Assembly: GCA_035626855.1 (NCBI GenBank)
Contig: DASPMW010000128.1
Span: forward strand, 11,920-75,919
DNA length: 64,000 nucleotides
From: JAPWJZ01 sp035626855
GTDB taxonomy: Bacteria > Pseudomonadota > Alphaproteobacteria > Micavibrionales > UBA2020
Direction of reading: 5' to 3'
The notes under the pieces were generated by a model, which ran no database searches, was not told where the DNA came from, and worked only from the letters and a program-made list of their open reading frames with translations. Positions 1-8,700 of this stretch are shown in pieces; within the stretch, counting starts at the first letter, position 1; the number at the start of each line of letters is the position of its first letter. The translations under genes were made by a program, and so were the position numbers.

Positions 1-2
1 TG

Positions 3-545
3 CCGGAGGCGCTGATGCGCACCACGCAGCAGAAGAACCTGGCCGAGCAGGAAAAATCGATGTACGACGCCAAGAAAGAGGCGGAAACGCGCCGCATCCA
101 GTACGAAAAAACCAAGACCGAGGCCGACCAGCAGGTAAAGATCAGCGCGGCCGAAGCCGGCATCATGGTCGCGCAGCACGAAGCCAAGCAGACCGAAGAA
201 CGCGCCCGCGGCGACGCGGCGCGGGTCAGGATGCTCGCCGAAGCCGAAGCGCAGCGCACCAAGCAGATCGGCGACGCCGAAGCCTCGATCATCCAGGCGA
301 AGGGCGAAGCGCAGGCCAAAGCCTATCGCGACCAGGCCAGCGCGCTCACCCCGTCGGGCGTTACCTCGGTCGAGATCATGAAGGCAATCTCCGTTGCCGG
401 CCTGAAAATCACGCCCGATATCCTCGTCTCAAGCGCGAACAACGACGGCTCCGGCAACCCCAGCGGCGGCCTCGTCAACGTCCTCTTGGGCCGCATGCTG
501 CAGGACCAGAAATCCGCGAACACCACGCCGGGGAAGGTCGCCTAA
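3..545 (+). CDS. Flotillin-like (SPFH/band 7) protein, C-terminal part
   Basis: The reading frame is open at the left edge of the window, so the start and the N-terminal SPFH domain are missing. About 180 residues remain. The visible part is a long charged helix rich in Ala, Glu, Lys and Gln (visible residues 5-115) with repeated AEA/EAE patterns, as in the flotillin coiled-coil domain. A Ser/Gly-rich linker and a short amphipathic tail (GGLVNVLLGRML) follow. Flotillins scaffold membrane microdomains and oligomerise through such helices. I see no signal peptide in this part. The gene is followed directly by a palindromic element. Assignment to flotillin rather than another SPFH protein is inference from helix composition and tail. 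Confidence 0.65.
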   Translation, partial: PEALMRTTQQKNLAEQEKSMYDAKKEAETRRIQYEKTKTEADQQVKISAAEAGIMVAQHEAKQTEERARGDAARVRMLAEAEAQRTKQIGDAEASIIQAKGEAQAKAYRDQASALTPSGVTSVEIMKAISVAGLKITPDILVSSANNDGSGNPSGGLVNVLLGRMLQDQKSANTTPGKVA

Positions 546-548
546 ATA

Positions 549-727
549 AATCCTTCTCCCTCTGGGAGAAGGCGGGGCCAGCCGCCCTCAAAGCGCGAGC
601 ATCGCTCGCGGGCTGGGAGAGGATGAGGGTACTTCCTGGGCGTCGCGTATTGACGCCAGCCAAGTACTCTCACCTTACCGTCGCAAGCGCGACGGGCCCC
701 TTTCTGTCCCAGAGGGAGAGGAGGATT
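549..727. repeat. MITE-like nested palindromic element
   Basis: Outer arms 549-565 and 707-727 are near-perfect inverted copies (AATCCTTCTCCCTCTGGGA against the complement AATCCTCCTCTCCCTCTGGGA). Inner arms around 627-645 and 650-670 pair imperfectly. The left arm is itself a small hairpin. The element carries no credible gene and sits between the stop of the flotillin-like gene and the stop of the next gene. Similar 'ccctctggga' palindromes are dispersed in many alphaproteobacterial genomes. Confidence 0.6.
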
Positions 728-741
728 CAGCAAAGCCGCCC

Positions 742-1365
742 CTACATCGCGTTTGCAAATTTCTTCGCCGCCGGTCCCTTTTGCAAGGACGCAGGCGCGG
801 CATTCATTTTTCCGGCGCGGGCGGCGTCAAAGGCGATCGCGACGGAAGAAACTTTGGAAACAGCGGGGGGCTGGGTTTCAGGCGCGACGCCTACTGCCAC
901 CCCAAGCGCGACCGCCAGAGTCGCGCCGCCCGTTGCGAGCGCGCTCGCAGGGCGGAAATAGGTGATCATCTCCCGTTCGAAATCAAAGTACAGGTTCACG
1001 GCCGCGCTCGCTGCGAGAAGGCCCGCACCGCCTAGAACGGCGAGGCCGGCCGCGCCCGCGACAAAACCGGCCGCCGCAACACCGGCCGCGGCGAGCAGCC
1101 CCGTGCCGAAGGCGACCACTGACAACGCGGCCATCGCCCCTTGCGACGCAACGGGAATGAGCGGCAGCACATAGCTGGCCGCGGCGACGACCGCGCCGAT
1201 CACCCCGGCGCCCGCGAGGCCCACAATGGCGGAGGCGATGCGATCCGACCAGCGCTTCTGATGACGCAGATGCGCCTTGTATTCGGGTGTGTAATCGGTG
1301 AAGGGTTTGCCGTCACGCATCGTAGTGACGTATTTTTTCAGCGCGGGTTTTTCTGTTGCAGGCAT
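742..1365 (-). CDS. Hypothetical Gly/Ala-rich membrane protein
   Basis: A protein of about 207 residues that I do not recognise. Residues 1-45 are charged and soluble (MPATEKPALKKYV). Residues 45-125 are an unbroken hydrophobic stretch rich in Ala, Gly and Val with GxxxG-like packing motifs, enough for three to four membrane segments. A second hydrophobic stretch lies near residues 140-165, and the tail is basic and Ala-rich. I chose the ATG at 1365 over the GTG at 1380 because GAAAGGA sits seven bases before the ATG. No operon partner is evident, since both flanks are repeat-bearing spacers. No function is offered. Confidence 0.6.
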   Translation of the reverse strand: MPATEKPALKKYVTTMRDGKPFTDYTPEYKAHLRHQKRWSDRIASAIVGLAGAGVIGAVVAAASYVLPLIPVASQGAMAALSVVAFGTGLLAAAGVAAAGFVAGAAGLAVLGGAGLLAASAAVNLYFDFEREMITYFRPASALATGGATLAVALGVAVGVAPETQPPAVSKVSSVAIAFDAARAGKMNAAPASLQKGPAAKKFANAM

Positions 1366-1923
1366 GTTCGTTCCTTTCACGGGGCAGCGTTACAATGAAG
1401 ATGCCGGGAAAGGGATGCGCTTGCGCGGAGGCTTCTACATCAACAACCCTGAACATCTCGAAAGTTCATGGCTGTTGTGGCAGTCGTACTGTGTTTCTCC
1501 AGGTGTGAAACAGTCTCAAAAACCACGCTGGCACAAGTTGTACGCTTGCAGGGTTAGACTAGCGCAGATTCTGGATTATGGCAACTGGAATATGCGGGGA
1601 TAACAAGTTCTCTTGCCAGTTATGGTCTGCCTTGGGAGAGGGGATAAGAGCGCGAGCATTTTCACACGTAGGGCCACCCCGGCGAAGGCCGGGGCCCACG
1701 GACATGGCAGCGTGATCCGTAACTTCTGCAGCCTGTTCCGCACCCGCATGCGCAGTCCGTGGACCCCGGCCTTCGCCGGGGTGGCGGAGTGGCGAGCGGT
1801 GAGATTGCCGCGCTTCTCTGTGCGGTCTTTCTCGAGAAGACAGGGAAGCGCGCGCGGGATGACGTGATGGCGGGCGGCACTGCCGCTGTTGCGTTTATCC
1901 CGGCCTCGCGGTAAAAATAACCC
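1366..1923. other. Long spacer with a palindromic repeat, no gene seen
   Basis: This 558-base stretch contains the inverted repeat at 1674-1784 and a repeat-like remnant after it (about 1800-1865). I see no open frame with a ribosome binding site or plausible codon use, and no clear promoter, although the promoters of both flanking divergent genes must lie here. Confidence 0.5.
1674..1784. repeat. Dispersed palindromic repeat, 30-bp arms
   Basis: The arm at 1674-1703 (starting CCACCCCGGCGAAGGCC) and the arm at 1755-1784 are reverse complements with one mismatch in 30 bases, and about 50 bases lie between them. The 'cccggcgaaggccgggg' core is a recurrent intergenic repeat in alphaproteobacteria. 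It would form a very stable hairpin in RNA. Confidence 0.7.
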
Positions 1924-2280
1924 ATGGGAAAACTCACCACGCATATTCTCGACACCGCGCATGGCTGCCCCGCGAACGGGGTGCGCTTGCGGCTGTTCCG
2001 CATCGGCGCGGGCGGGGCGGAGACGTTGCTGGTCGCGACCAAGACCAATGCCGACGGCCGGGCCGATGCCCCCCTTTTGGCCGACAAGGATTTCAAGCCC
2101 GGCACGTACCGGCTGGAATTCGAGGCGGGAAAGTATTTTCGCCGCATGGGGGTCGAGCTGCCCAAGATCCCGTTCCTCGATCTCATTACTATCCATTTCG
2201 GCATCAGCGACGGCGAGGCGCATTACCACGTTCCGCTGCTCGTCTCGCCCTACAGCTACAGCACCTATCGCGGTAGCTGA
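1924..2280 (+). CDS. uraH: 5-hydroxyisourate hydrolase
   Basis: This transthyretin-like protein of 118 residues hydrolyses 5-hydroxyisourate, the product of urate oxidation, to OHCU. The family marks are all present: the N-terminal HILDTAHG with the active-site His, an Arg-containing GTYRLEFEAGKYF strand, HYHVPLLVSPYSYSTYRG near the end, and the C-terminal YRGS tetrapeptide that lines the active site. Length matches the cytosolic family and there is no signal peptide. The start is the only ATG before the conserved N-terminus, although its ribosome binding site is weak. Its partner enzymes puuD, puuE and uraD lie 6-9 kb downstream on the same strand, so the gene is apart from the main cluster. 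Confidence 0.93.
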   Translation: MGKLTTHILDTAHGCPANGVRLRLFRIGAGGAETLLVATKTNADGRADAPLLADKDFKPGTYRLEFEAGKYFRRMGVELPKIPFLDLITIHFGISDGEAHYHVPLLVSPYSYSTYRGS

Positions 2281-2466
2281 TTTCGCAATGAGGCTGCGGA
2301 GGGCCAGGAAGAGGCCGGCGATGGACCGCAAGAACGATTTTATGAGACTTTTTGCTTCTTCCCTGTTCATCCTGTCCTCCTTCCATCTTCTCTCAGGCTA
2401 TCAGAGGTAGGGGAACAAGTCAAGAACAAGTTGCGGTATAAGCAATAATGCATTTCGCCCAGTGGC

Positions 2467-3933
2467 TTAGGTGAACATCGTCTTGTAGTGGCGATACCAG
2501 TCGCTCTGGAATATTTCCCGGGAATCGATGCGGCGTTTTTCCGCCAGCAGTTCGGGCAGTAGCGGATAGGCTTTCAGCACCTGGTCCTTGCGCGCCCAGC
2601 GGTGATAGGTCAGGTAATAACTTCCGCCCGCCGCGAGCGCGATATCGTACAGCGCCTGGAAATCCTGCTTCGCCTTTTCGATGCCGGCGTCGCTATGCAC
2701 GATGTAGAGATTGAAAATAATGCAGGCGTAATCCTGCTTCGCCCACGGCAAAAAGCTTTCATCGTCGCGTTCGATAAACCGCACGGTGCCGTAGATGATA
2801 TCCATGCCGCGTTTCAGCGCTTCGGCGCGGAATTTTTCCATGCTCTCGAAGAATTTGTCGCGCGGCACGTAGACTTCGCTTAGCATCAGCGACGATCCCG
2901 CCTTCTCCCCGCGCTCTTTTGCGAATTGCTTATTGAATTCTTTCAGGTAAATGCCGGTCTGGTGCGCATCCGACCAGTAAACCTGCCCGTTCGTCGCGAG
3001 GTAATGGTCGCGATAGACCTGGTAGGCCTTCTGTTTATCCAGATGGGCGAGGCGGTAAAGATCCTGCCAGGCCTTTAATCCCAGATCGTGCGAAGCTTCC
3101 GACAGCGGCGTGTCATCCGCAACCGGCACATAGCAGGAAAAAATGCCGCGGCGCATGAAATCATCATGTTTCTCGTCGGTCATGTACTGGAAATCGCCGT
3201 ACAAATAGCCGTTTTTCACGCGGTCCGAGACGGCCTCCATCAATTTGTCGGTCGTGGTTATTTCAACGACGCGGCGCAATTTTATGCGGTTCCCGAGGCG
3301 CAGCGTGATCGTCCCGACCGCGCCGAACAACCCGTATCCGCCGATCACCTTTTTGAAAAGATCATGATTTTCATCGCGGCTACAGGTGATGATATTTCCG
3401 TCCGGTTTCACCAGCGTGAAGGATATAACATCGCTGATCAGCGGCTTTTTCGTCAGGCTGCGGCCGTGGATGTTGGAGGCGAGCGCGCCGCCTAATGTGA
3501 GTTCATCTGCGCCAGTCTGCTTCTGGATGATGCAAAGCTCCGGCGCGTTTTTCTGCAGATATTCCATCAGCTGCGGCCACATCACGCCGGCGTCGAGCGT
3601 CACGGTTTTTGCGGTTTTATCGACGCTGTGGATTTTGTTCATTTTCGTCGTGTCGATGAGCGTCGTGATGCGCCCGAACTGCTGCCCGCCCATCGCATGC
3701 CGCGCGCCGCAGATGCTCAGCAGGTGGCCGGAATCATGGGCCTTTTTGACGATGGCCTGCAGTTCATCGACATTTTTGGGCGTCGCGATCGCGCGGACGG
3801 TCGTCGGGTTCAGCTGCGAATGAACGTCATTCACTTCGATGTCCGCGACATCGGCCAGGATTTTTCGCGGCTGCAGCAGCGGCGCGGCGGTCGCGAGCGC
3901 GGCGGTGGTTTTTAAAAATTCACGGCGCTTCAT
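2467..3933 (-). CDS. FAD-binding oxidoreductase with Tat-type signal
   Basis: A 488-residue protein of the FAD-linked (PCMH/FAD_binding_4) oxidase family. The first 25 residues (MKRREFLKTTAALATAAPLL) look like a twin-arginine-type or general export signal with an RR pair. Residues 50-220 hold the FAD-binding domain with ICGARHAMGGQQFG, where the His is in the place of a possible covalent flavin link, and DELTLGGALASNIHGRS. The C-terminal half ends in a motif (RRIDSREIFQSDWYRH) resembling sugar-lactone oxidases. The substrate cannot be read from sequence. The start overlaps the stop of the upstream membrane protein gene by four bases (ATGA), so the two form a translationally coupled pair, possibly an exported oxidase with a membrane partner. 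Confidence 0.85.
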   Translation of the reverse strand: MKRREFLKTTAALATAAPLLQPRKILADVADIEVNDVHSQLNPTTVRAIATPKNVDELQAIVKKAHDSGHLLSICGARHAMGGQQFGRITTLIDTTKMNKIHSVDKTAKTVTLDAGVMWPQLMEYLQKNAPELCIIQKQTGADELTLGGALASNIHGRSLTKKPLISDVISFTLVKPDGNIITCSRDENHDLFKKVIGGYGLFGAVGTITLRLGNRIKLRRVVEITTTDKLMEAVSDRVKNGYLYGDFQYMTDEKHDDFMRRGIFSCYVPVADDTPLSEASHDLGLKAWQDLYRLAHLDKQKAYQVYRDHYLATNGQVYWSDAHQTGIYLKEFNKQFAKERGEKAGSSLMLSEVYVPRDKFFESMEKFRAEALKRGMDIIYGTVRFIERDDESFLPWAKQDYACIIFNLYIVHSDAGIEKAKQDFQALYDIALAAGGSYYLTYHRWARKDQVLKAYPLLPELLAEKRRIDSREIFQSDWYRHYKTMFT

Positions 3934-4556
3934 TCTTCGCTCCGCAAAAAATGCTTGGCCGACAGGAAAATCAGGTAGATAGCGATAAACTGGACGACGT
4001 GAAACAGTGCGTTGTGGTCGAAATAGGTTGGGTGTATCCCGATCTTAAGACTTTGAAGCAACGCGCCCAAAAACGTCAGCAGCAGACCGGCGATGCCGAG
4101 CAACACCGGTGGCGCAGGTTGCCTGCGGTAAAACACGATATATCCGACAAGCATGAACATCGTTGCCGGCAGGTAATTCAGCAAAGCTGCCGAAAAGGGT
4201 GTGTCCTCTCGCGAGATATACCAGCAGTAAAAAACCAGTTCCGCGAGCGCCGCGCGCTGCGCAACCGCCGCCCATTTCGGGCGCAACAGCAGCAGCGCGC
4301 CGATTGACCAGCCCGCGAGCGCCATCACGCCGAGCGATGCCAGCACGACCAGCCATAAATTCTGCTGCGTCTCCCCCTCCGGAAAAAAGCCATGCACCAG
4401 CCCGCCCGCGAGCGCGCCGACGCCGATGCCGCCGAACATGAGGAAGAAGGCGGTGCGCATTTGCCCCGCCGGTGCTGTGCGCAAACACCAGGCAACCGCG
4501 GCGCATTCGAACGCGACGATAAAATCGGTGAGGGTAACGGCCGGTTCGAGCATCAT
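3930..4556 (-). CDS. Seven-helix integral membrane protein of unknown function
   Basis: About 208 residues with seven predicted membrane segments (roughly residues 8-25, 35-57, 68-92, 103-118, 124-143, 149-175 and 184-205). Histidines occur in GGLVHGFF after helix 2 and in FDHNALFHVVQ before helix 7. That arrangement recalls the ceramidase-like CREST superfamily, but the match is only a pattern seen by eye. Two adjacent ATG codons open the frame. The gene overlaps the FAD oxidoreductase by four bases and is transcribed first. It is divergent from the MFS gene. Function not assigned. Confidence 0.75.
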   Translation of the reverse strand: MMLEPAVTLTDFIVAFECAAVAWCLRTAPAGQMRTAFFLMFGGIGVGALAGGLVHGFFPEGETQQNLWLVVLASLGVMALAGWSIGALLLLRPKWAAVAQRAALAELVFYCWYISREDTPFSAALLNYLPATMFMLVGYIVFYRRQPAPPVLLGIAGLLLTFLGALLQSLKIGIHPTYFDHNALFHVVQFIAIYLIFLSAKHFLRSEE

Positions 4557-4677
4557 GGCCCCAGTTTAACCCGCCGCGGCTGACTTGTAAAATACTGACA
4601 AATAACATTATTTTAACTGCTGTCCCCGATTTCGGCCTGTGCTATACAGCCCCTACCCATAAAACAGGACAAGCCAT

Positions 4678-5949
4678 ATGAGCAAAACCGCGCCGAAGGG
4701 CATTTTTGCGGAAATGACGCAGGACCGCGTCGTGACGCTGACGATCATCGTCGCCGCGCTCGGCTATTTCGTCGACGTCTTCGACCTTTTGCTGTTCAAC
4801 ATCCTGCGCGTGCCGAGCCTGAAAGACCTGGGCGTGCCGGACGAAAAGCTGCTGGAGGAGGGCGTGTTCCTGCTGAACGCGCAGATGGCGGGGCTGCTGG
4901 CGGGCGGATTTTTGTGGGGCATCGCGGGCGACAAGTTGGGGCGGCTGTCGGTGCTGTTCGGCTCGATCGTGCTCTATTCGGCGGGCAGCATCGCCAATGC
5001 CTATATCACGAGCGTCGACCAATACGCCCTTATCCGTTTCCTGACCGGCATCGGCCTCGCGGGGGAACTGGGCGTCGGCGTCACGCTCGCCTCCGAACTG
5101 CTGCCGAAACGCTCGCGCGGCCTCGGCACCACGGTCATCGCGAGCATCGGTGTGCTGGGCGCGACTTTTGCAGGCGTGCTCGTCAATTACGTCACCTGGC
5201 GCCATGCCTACCTGATCGGCGGGCTGATGGGCTTCGCCCTGCTGCTGCTGCGCATCGGCGTGAAGGAGTCGGGCATGTTCAAGCGCGTGCTGGAGCAGGG
5301 GGAAAAGGTCGTGCGCGGCAATATGCTGATGTTCTTCCAGAACTGGGACCTGTTCCGCCGCTATATGGCGGTCCTCATGATTGGCGCGCCGCTCTGGTGC
5401 ACGGTCGGGATTTTCATCACGCTCACGCCGGAATTCGCCAAAGACCTCGGCATGGCCGACCCGCTGCCGACCGCCGCTAACGCGGTCATGTATTGCTATA
5501 TCGGCATCGCCCTCGGCGATGTGCTGTCCGGGCTCATGAGCCAGTGGCTGCAGAGCCGTCGCAAGTCGATTTTCGTCTCGCTGGTCATGCTCACCGTCGC
5601 GACCGTCCTCTACACGCAACTGGGCGGCAGCTCGCCGACCATCTACTACTGGCTGTGCTTCTTCATGGGCCTTGGCGCGGGATACTGGGCGATGTTTGTG
5701 CAGGTGGGGGCGGAGCAATTCGGCACCAACCTGCGCGCGACCGCCGCGACCTCGGTGCCGAACGTCGCGCGCGGGGTTACCATTCCGGTCACGCTCGCCT
5801 TCCGCGCGCTCATCCCTGCGCTCGGCATCACGGGCAGCGGAATTGCCGTATTCGCGGGCGTCATGGCCTGCGCTTTCGCGGGGCTGTGGCTCATGAAAGA
5901 GACGTTCCATGACGATCTCGACTATGTGGAACAGCGCAAAAAGAAGTGA
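4678..5949 (+). CDS. MFS transporter
   Basis: A 423-residue inner membrane permease of the major facilitator superfamily with about twelve membrane segments. The helix 2-3 loop carries GIAGDKLGRLSVLFGS, a form of the MFS signature GxxxDrxGRr, and the first helix has the acidic motif GYFVDVFDLLLFN typical of the aromatic acid/sugar symporter groups. The start ATG lies two bases after AAGCC and is preceded by CAGGAC as a weak ribosome binding site. A TATACA box at 4639-4644 could be its -10. The substrate is unknown. The location between uraH and puuD makes a purine-degradation intermediate a fair guess, but only from context. Confidence 0.85.
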   Translation: MSKTAPKGIFAEMTQDRVVTLTIIVAALGYFVDVFDLLLFNILRVPSLKDLGVPDEKLLEEGVFLLNAQMAGLLAGGFLWGIAGDKLGRLSVLFGSIVLYSAGSIANAYITSVDQYALIRFLTGIGLAGELGVGVTLASELLPKRSRGLGTTVIASIGVLGATFAGVLVNYVTWRHAYLIGGLMGFALLLLRIGVKESGMFKRVLEQGEKVVRGNMLMFFQNWDLFRRYMAVLMIGAPLWCTVGIFITLTPEFAKDLGMADPLPTAANAVMYCYIGIALGDVLSGLMSQWLQSRRKSIFVSLVMLTVATVLYTQLGGSSPTIYYWLCFFMGLGAGYWAMFVQVGAEQFGTNLRATAATSVPNVARGVTIPVTLAFRALIPALGITGSGIAVFAGVMACAFAGLWLMKETFHDDLDYVEQRKKK

Positions 5950-5980
5950 TAGGCTGAACCGCCCTGACAGGAGCAGACAG

Positions 5981-6613
5981 ATGTTACGATTTGTTGCCTT
6001 TATCGCCGTCCTGCTGATGACGACTGCCGCGCAGGCCGGCGAATTCGCGGGCTATCTGCGTGAGGTCACAGGCACGGCGACGATCGACCGGGGTGCGGGC
6101 GCGAAACCGCTGCATAAGGGCGACGATATCGCAGTGGGCGACAGGCTCGCGACCGGCAAGGACGGGCGCATCCGCATCGAATTCGCCGATGGCGGCGAAC
6201 TGGTGCTGGCGCAGAACGGCAAGCTGACCGTGGACGAGTATGTCTATGACCCGAAAAAACCCAAAGAGGGCAAGGCCGAGATGACGGTGCTCGATACCGC
6301 TTTCGCCTTCACCGGCGGCTGGCTCGACAAGGGGCCGGCGCCCGACGTCAAAATGAACCTCAATTTCGGCACGATCGGCGTGCGCGGCACGAAACTGCTG
6401 CGCGCCATGAACAAGGGCGAATGCTGGATCTACCTGCAGACGGGCGCGATCGATGTCTACAACAAGGGCGGCAAGGTGAGCCTGAAACCCGGCGAAGGCA
6501 CGATCATGACCGCGACAACGAAATCCCCCGCCGCGCCGCATATCTGGCCGAAGCGGGAAATCGACTGGATCCGCGGCGCCGTCGCCGGCGAAACAACCGA
6601 GTGGAAACCCTGA
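5981..6613 (+). CDS. Exported FecR-domain protein
   Basis: A 210-residue protein with a cleavable signal peptide (MLRFVAFIAVLLMTTAAQAG, cleavage near residue 19). It is followed by a FecR-type beta-rich domain: GTATIDRGAGAKPLHKGDDIAVGDRLATGKDG near residues 27-58 and GTIGVRGTKL near 125. Such domains occur in periplasmic regulators and secretion-linked proteins. Here there is no anti-sigma N-terminus, so it is a stand-alone periplasmic FecR domain. The start at 5981 follows CAGGAG by seven bases, and in-frame codons upstream lie inside the MFS gene. The stop TGA overlaps the ATG of malate synthase by one base. Confidence 0.8.
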   Translation: MLRFVAFIAVLLMTTAAQAGEFAGYLREVTGTATIDRGAGAKPLHKGDDIAVGDRLATGKDGRIRIEFADGGELVLAQNGKLTVDEYVYDPKKPKEGKAEMTVLDTAFAFTGGWLDKGPAPDVKMNLNFGTIGVRGTKLLRAMNKGECWIYLQTGAIDVYNKGGKVSLKPGEGTIMTATTKSPAAPHIWPKREIDWIRGAVAGETTEWKP

Positions 6614-8157
6614 TGTTCACCGTCACCGCGCCGAAAGTTGAAGGACAGGACCGCATCCTCACACCAGAGGCCTTCGCGTTTCTGGAAGGGATGGAGAAAA
6701 ACTTCGGCGCGCGCCGCCGCGCCCTGATGGCCGAGCGCGCGCGGCTGCAGGAAAATCTCGATGGCGGCTGGACGCCCGATTTCCTCTCCGAAACGAAAAA
6801 CATCCGCGATGCCGAGTGGAAAGTGCGCCCCGCGCCCGCCGACCTGGCTGACCGCCGCGTCGAGATCACCGGCCCGCCCGACCGCAAGATGGTGATCAAC
6901 GCGCTCAATTCCGGCGCCAGCTGCTTCATGGCGGATTTCGAGGATTCGAACACGCCGACCTGGGCGAACCAGATCGCGGGGCAGATCAACCTGCGCGACG
7001 CGAATGACCGCGTGATCGATTACAGGGATGCGGCGAGCGGCAAGGAATACAAGCTGAAGGACAAGACCGCCGTGCTGCTGGTGCGCCCGCGCGGGCTGCA
7101 TATGGAAGAACAGCACCTGACACTCGACGGGCAGGCGCTGTCGGCGAGCTTCTTCGATTTCGGGCTTTACCTGTTCCACAACCGCCTTGCCCCCTATTAC
7201 TACCTGCCCAAGCTGGAAAGCTGGAAGGAGGCGCAGCTGTGGAGCGACATCATTTCCTTTGCCGAAGACGCGCTCGGCCTCGCGCGCGGCACGGTGCGCG
7301 TGACGGTGCTGATCGAAACCATCACCGCCGCCTTCCAGATGGATGAAATCCTTCATGCGCTGAAGGACCATATCGTCGGGCTCAATTGCGGGCGCTGGGA
7401 TTATATCTTCAGCTTCATCAAGAAATTCCGCAACCGCCCAGATTTCATCGTGCCGGATCGCGGGTCGGTTACGATGACCGCGCATTTCCTGCGCTCCTAC
7501 AGCCTCAACCTCATCCGCACCTGCCACCGCCGCGGCGCGCATGCGATGGGCGGCATGGCGGCGCAGATCCCGATCAAGAACGACGAAGCCGCGAATAACG
7601 CCGCGCTCGAAAAGGTGCGCGCCGACAAGACGCGGGAAGCGAGTGACGGGCATGACGGCACCTGGGTCGCGCATCCCGCGCTGGTGCCGGTCGCGAAGGA
7701 AGTTTTCGACCGCCTGATGCCCCGCGCCAACCAGCTCGACGTCATGCGCGACGACGTGACGATTACGGCGGCCGACCTGCTGAAGGTGCCGGAAGGCGAC
7801 ATCACCGAGGACGGCCTGCGCCGGAACATCAATATCGGCATCCTGTACCTGAAGGCCTGGCTCGCGGGAAATGGCTGCGTGCCGATCCATCATTTGATGG
7901 AGGACGCCGCGACCGCCGAGATTTCCCGCGCGCAGCTCTGGCAATGGCGGCGGCACAAGGCAAAGCTGAAGGACGGCCGCGTGATCGACGATGCGCTGAT
8001 GCATGACATGCTGCTGGACGAAGCGGGAAAGCTCGACGGGGGTAAATACACAAGCGCTGCGGTCGGCATGTTCACGGGCATGGTGATGGCGCCGGTGCTG
8101 GACGATTTCCTCACGACGAAGGCGTATGACTGGGTGCTGGCGGATGAGCGGGGTTAA
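6613..8157 (+). CDS. aceB: Malate synthase A
   Basis: A 514-residue enzyme that condenses glyoxylate with acetyl-CoA to malate. Recognisable segments are MADFEDSNTPTWANQ (residues about 104-118), VLLVRPRGLHMEEQH, VTVLIETITAAFQMDEI near residue 240, LNCGRWDYIFSF, GAHAMGGMAAQIPIK and DGTWVAHPALVPVAKEVF, all typical of the A isoform. Length fits MSA (about 530) and not the 720-residue G isoform. No isocitrate lyase is in the window. The neighbours degrade urate to ureidoglycolate, which yields glyoxylate, so this gene probably serves that pathway. It is coupled to the FecR-domain gene by the overlapping TGATG. Confidence 0.95.
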   Translation: MFTVTAPKVEGQDRILTPEAFAFLEGMEKNFGARRRALMAERARLQENLDGGWTPDFLSETKNIRDAEWKVRPAPADLADRRVEITGPPDRKMVINALNSGASCFMADFEDSNTPTWANQIAGQINLRDANDRVIDYRDAASGKEYKLKDKTAVLLVRPRGLHMEEQHLTLDGQALSASFFDFGLYLFHNRLAPYYYLPKLESWKEAQLWSDIISFAEDALGLARGTVRVTVLIETITAAFQMDEILHALKDHIVGLNCGRWDYIFSFIKKFRNRPDFIVPDRGSVTMTAHFLRSYSLNLIRTCHRRGAHAMGGMAAQIPIKNDEAANNAALEKVRADKTREASDGHDGTWVAHPALVPVAKEVFDRLMPRANQLDVMRDDVTITAADLLKVPEGDITEDGLRRNINIGILYLKAWLAGNGCVPIHHLMEDAATAEISRAQLWQWRRHKAKLKDGRVIDDALMHDMLLDEAGKLDGGKYTSAAVGMFTGMVMAPVLDDFLTTKAYDWVLADERG

Positions 8158-8700
8158 GCGCCATTCGCCTTTACGCGCAAGCGGAAGGGAGATCCTTCGC
8201 TGCGCTCAGGATGACAATGATAGCGGTGTCATTCTGAGCGCAGCGAAGAATCCCCCTTTCTCCAGGCCAAGTCTGGGTAAGATTTCCCCACGAATAAACA
8301 CGAATGAACGCGAAGGCGGGGAAGGTTTTGTCACGCATCGTTCCTATTCGTGTCTATTCGCGTCCATTCGTGGGCGTTTTTTCTGCGGAAAGGGAAGGGA
8401 GATCCTTCGCTGCGCTCAGGATGACAATGATAGCGGTGTCATTCTGAGCGCAGCGAAGAATCCCCCTTTCTCCAGGCCAGGTCTGGGTAAGATTTCCCCA
8501 CGAATAAACACGAATGAACGCGAAGGCCGGGAAAGTTTTGTCTCGGGTCGTTCCTATTCGCGTCTCTTTGCGTTCACTCGTGTGCAATTGTTCTGCTGGC
8601 AACGAAGGGAGATCCTTCGCTGCGCTCAGGATGACATTGGGGCTGTCATTCTGAGCGCAGCGAAGAATCCCCCTTTGCTTGTCAAGGGAAGCGGAGCCGC
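8158..8700. repeat. Tandem 210-bp repeat between aceB and puuD
   Basis: The block starting GATCCTTCGCTGCGCTCAGG recurs at 8191, 8401 and 8611, an exact 210-base period. The first two units are complete and nearly identical and the third is partial. Each unit begins with a palindrome (GATCCTTCGCTGCGCTCAGGATGACA paired with GTCATTCTGAGCGCAGCGAAGAATC, about 70 bases). It continues with a second imperfect inverted repeat built on CACGAATAAACACGAATG and its complement. No gene is credible here, and the promoter of puuD must lie in or next to the third unit. Confidence 0.85.

Noticed and set aside
2467..4556. Assignment of the FAD oxidoreductase and 7-TM pair to urate oxidation
   Set aside because: PuuD already provides that step, and no substrate-specific motif links this pair to purines. 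Only the location suggests it.
4642..5910. A 422-codon minus-strand frame over the MFS gene
   Set aside because: The translation is almost only Arg, His, Asp, Glu, Gln and Ala, an antisense shadow. The MFS protein has clear membrane segments.
8191..8690. CRISPR array
   Set aside because: The repeat is 210 bases with no short-repeat/unique-spacer alternation and no cas genes nearby.
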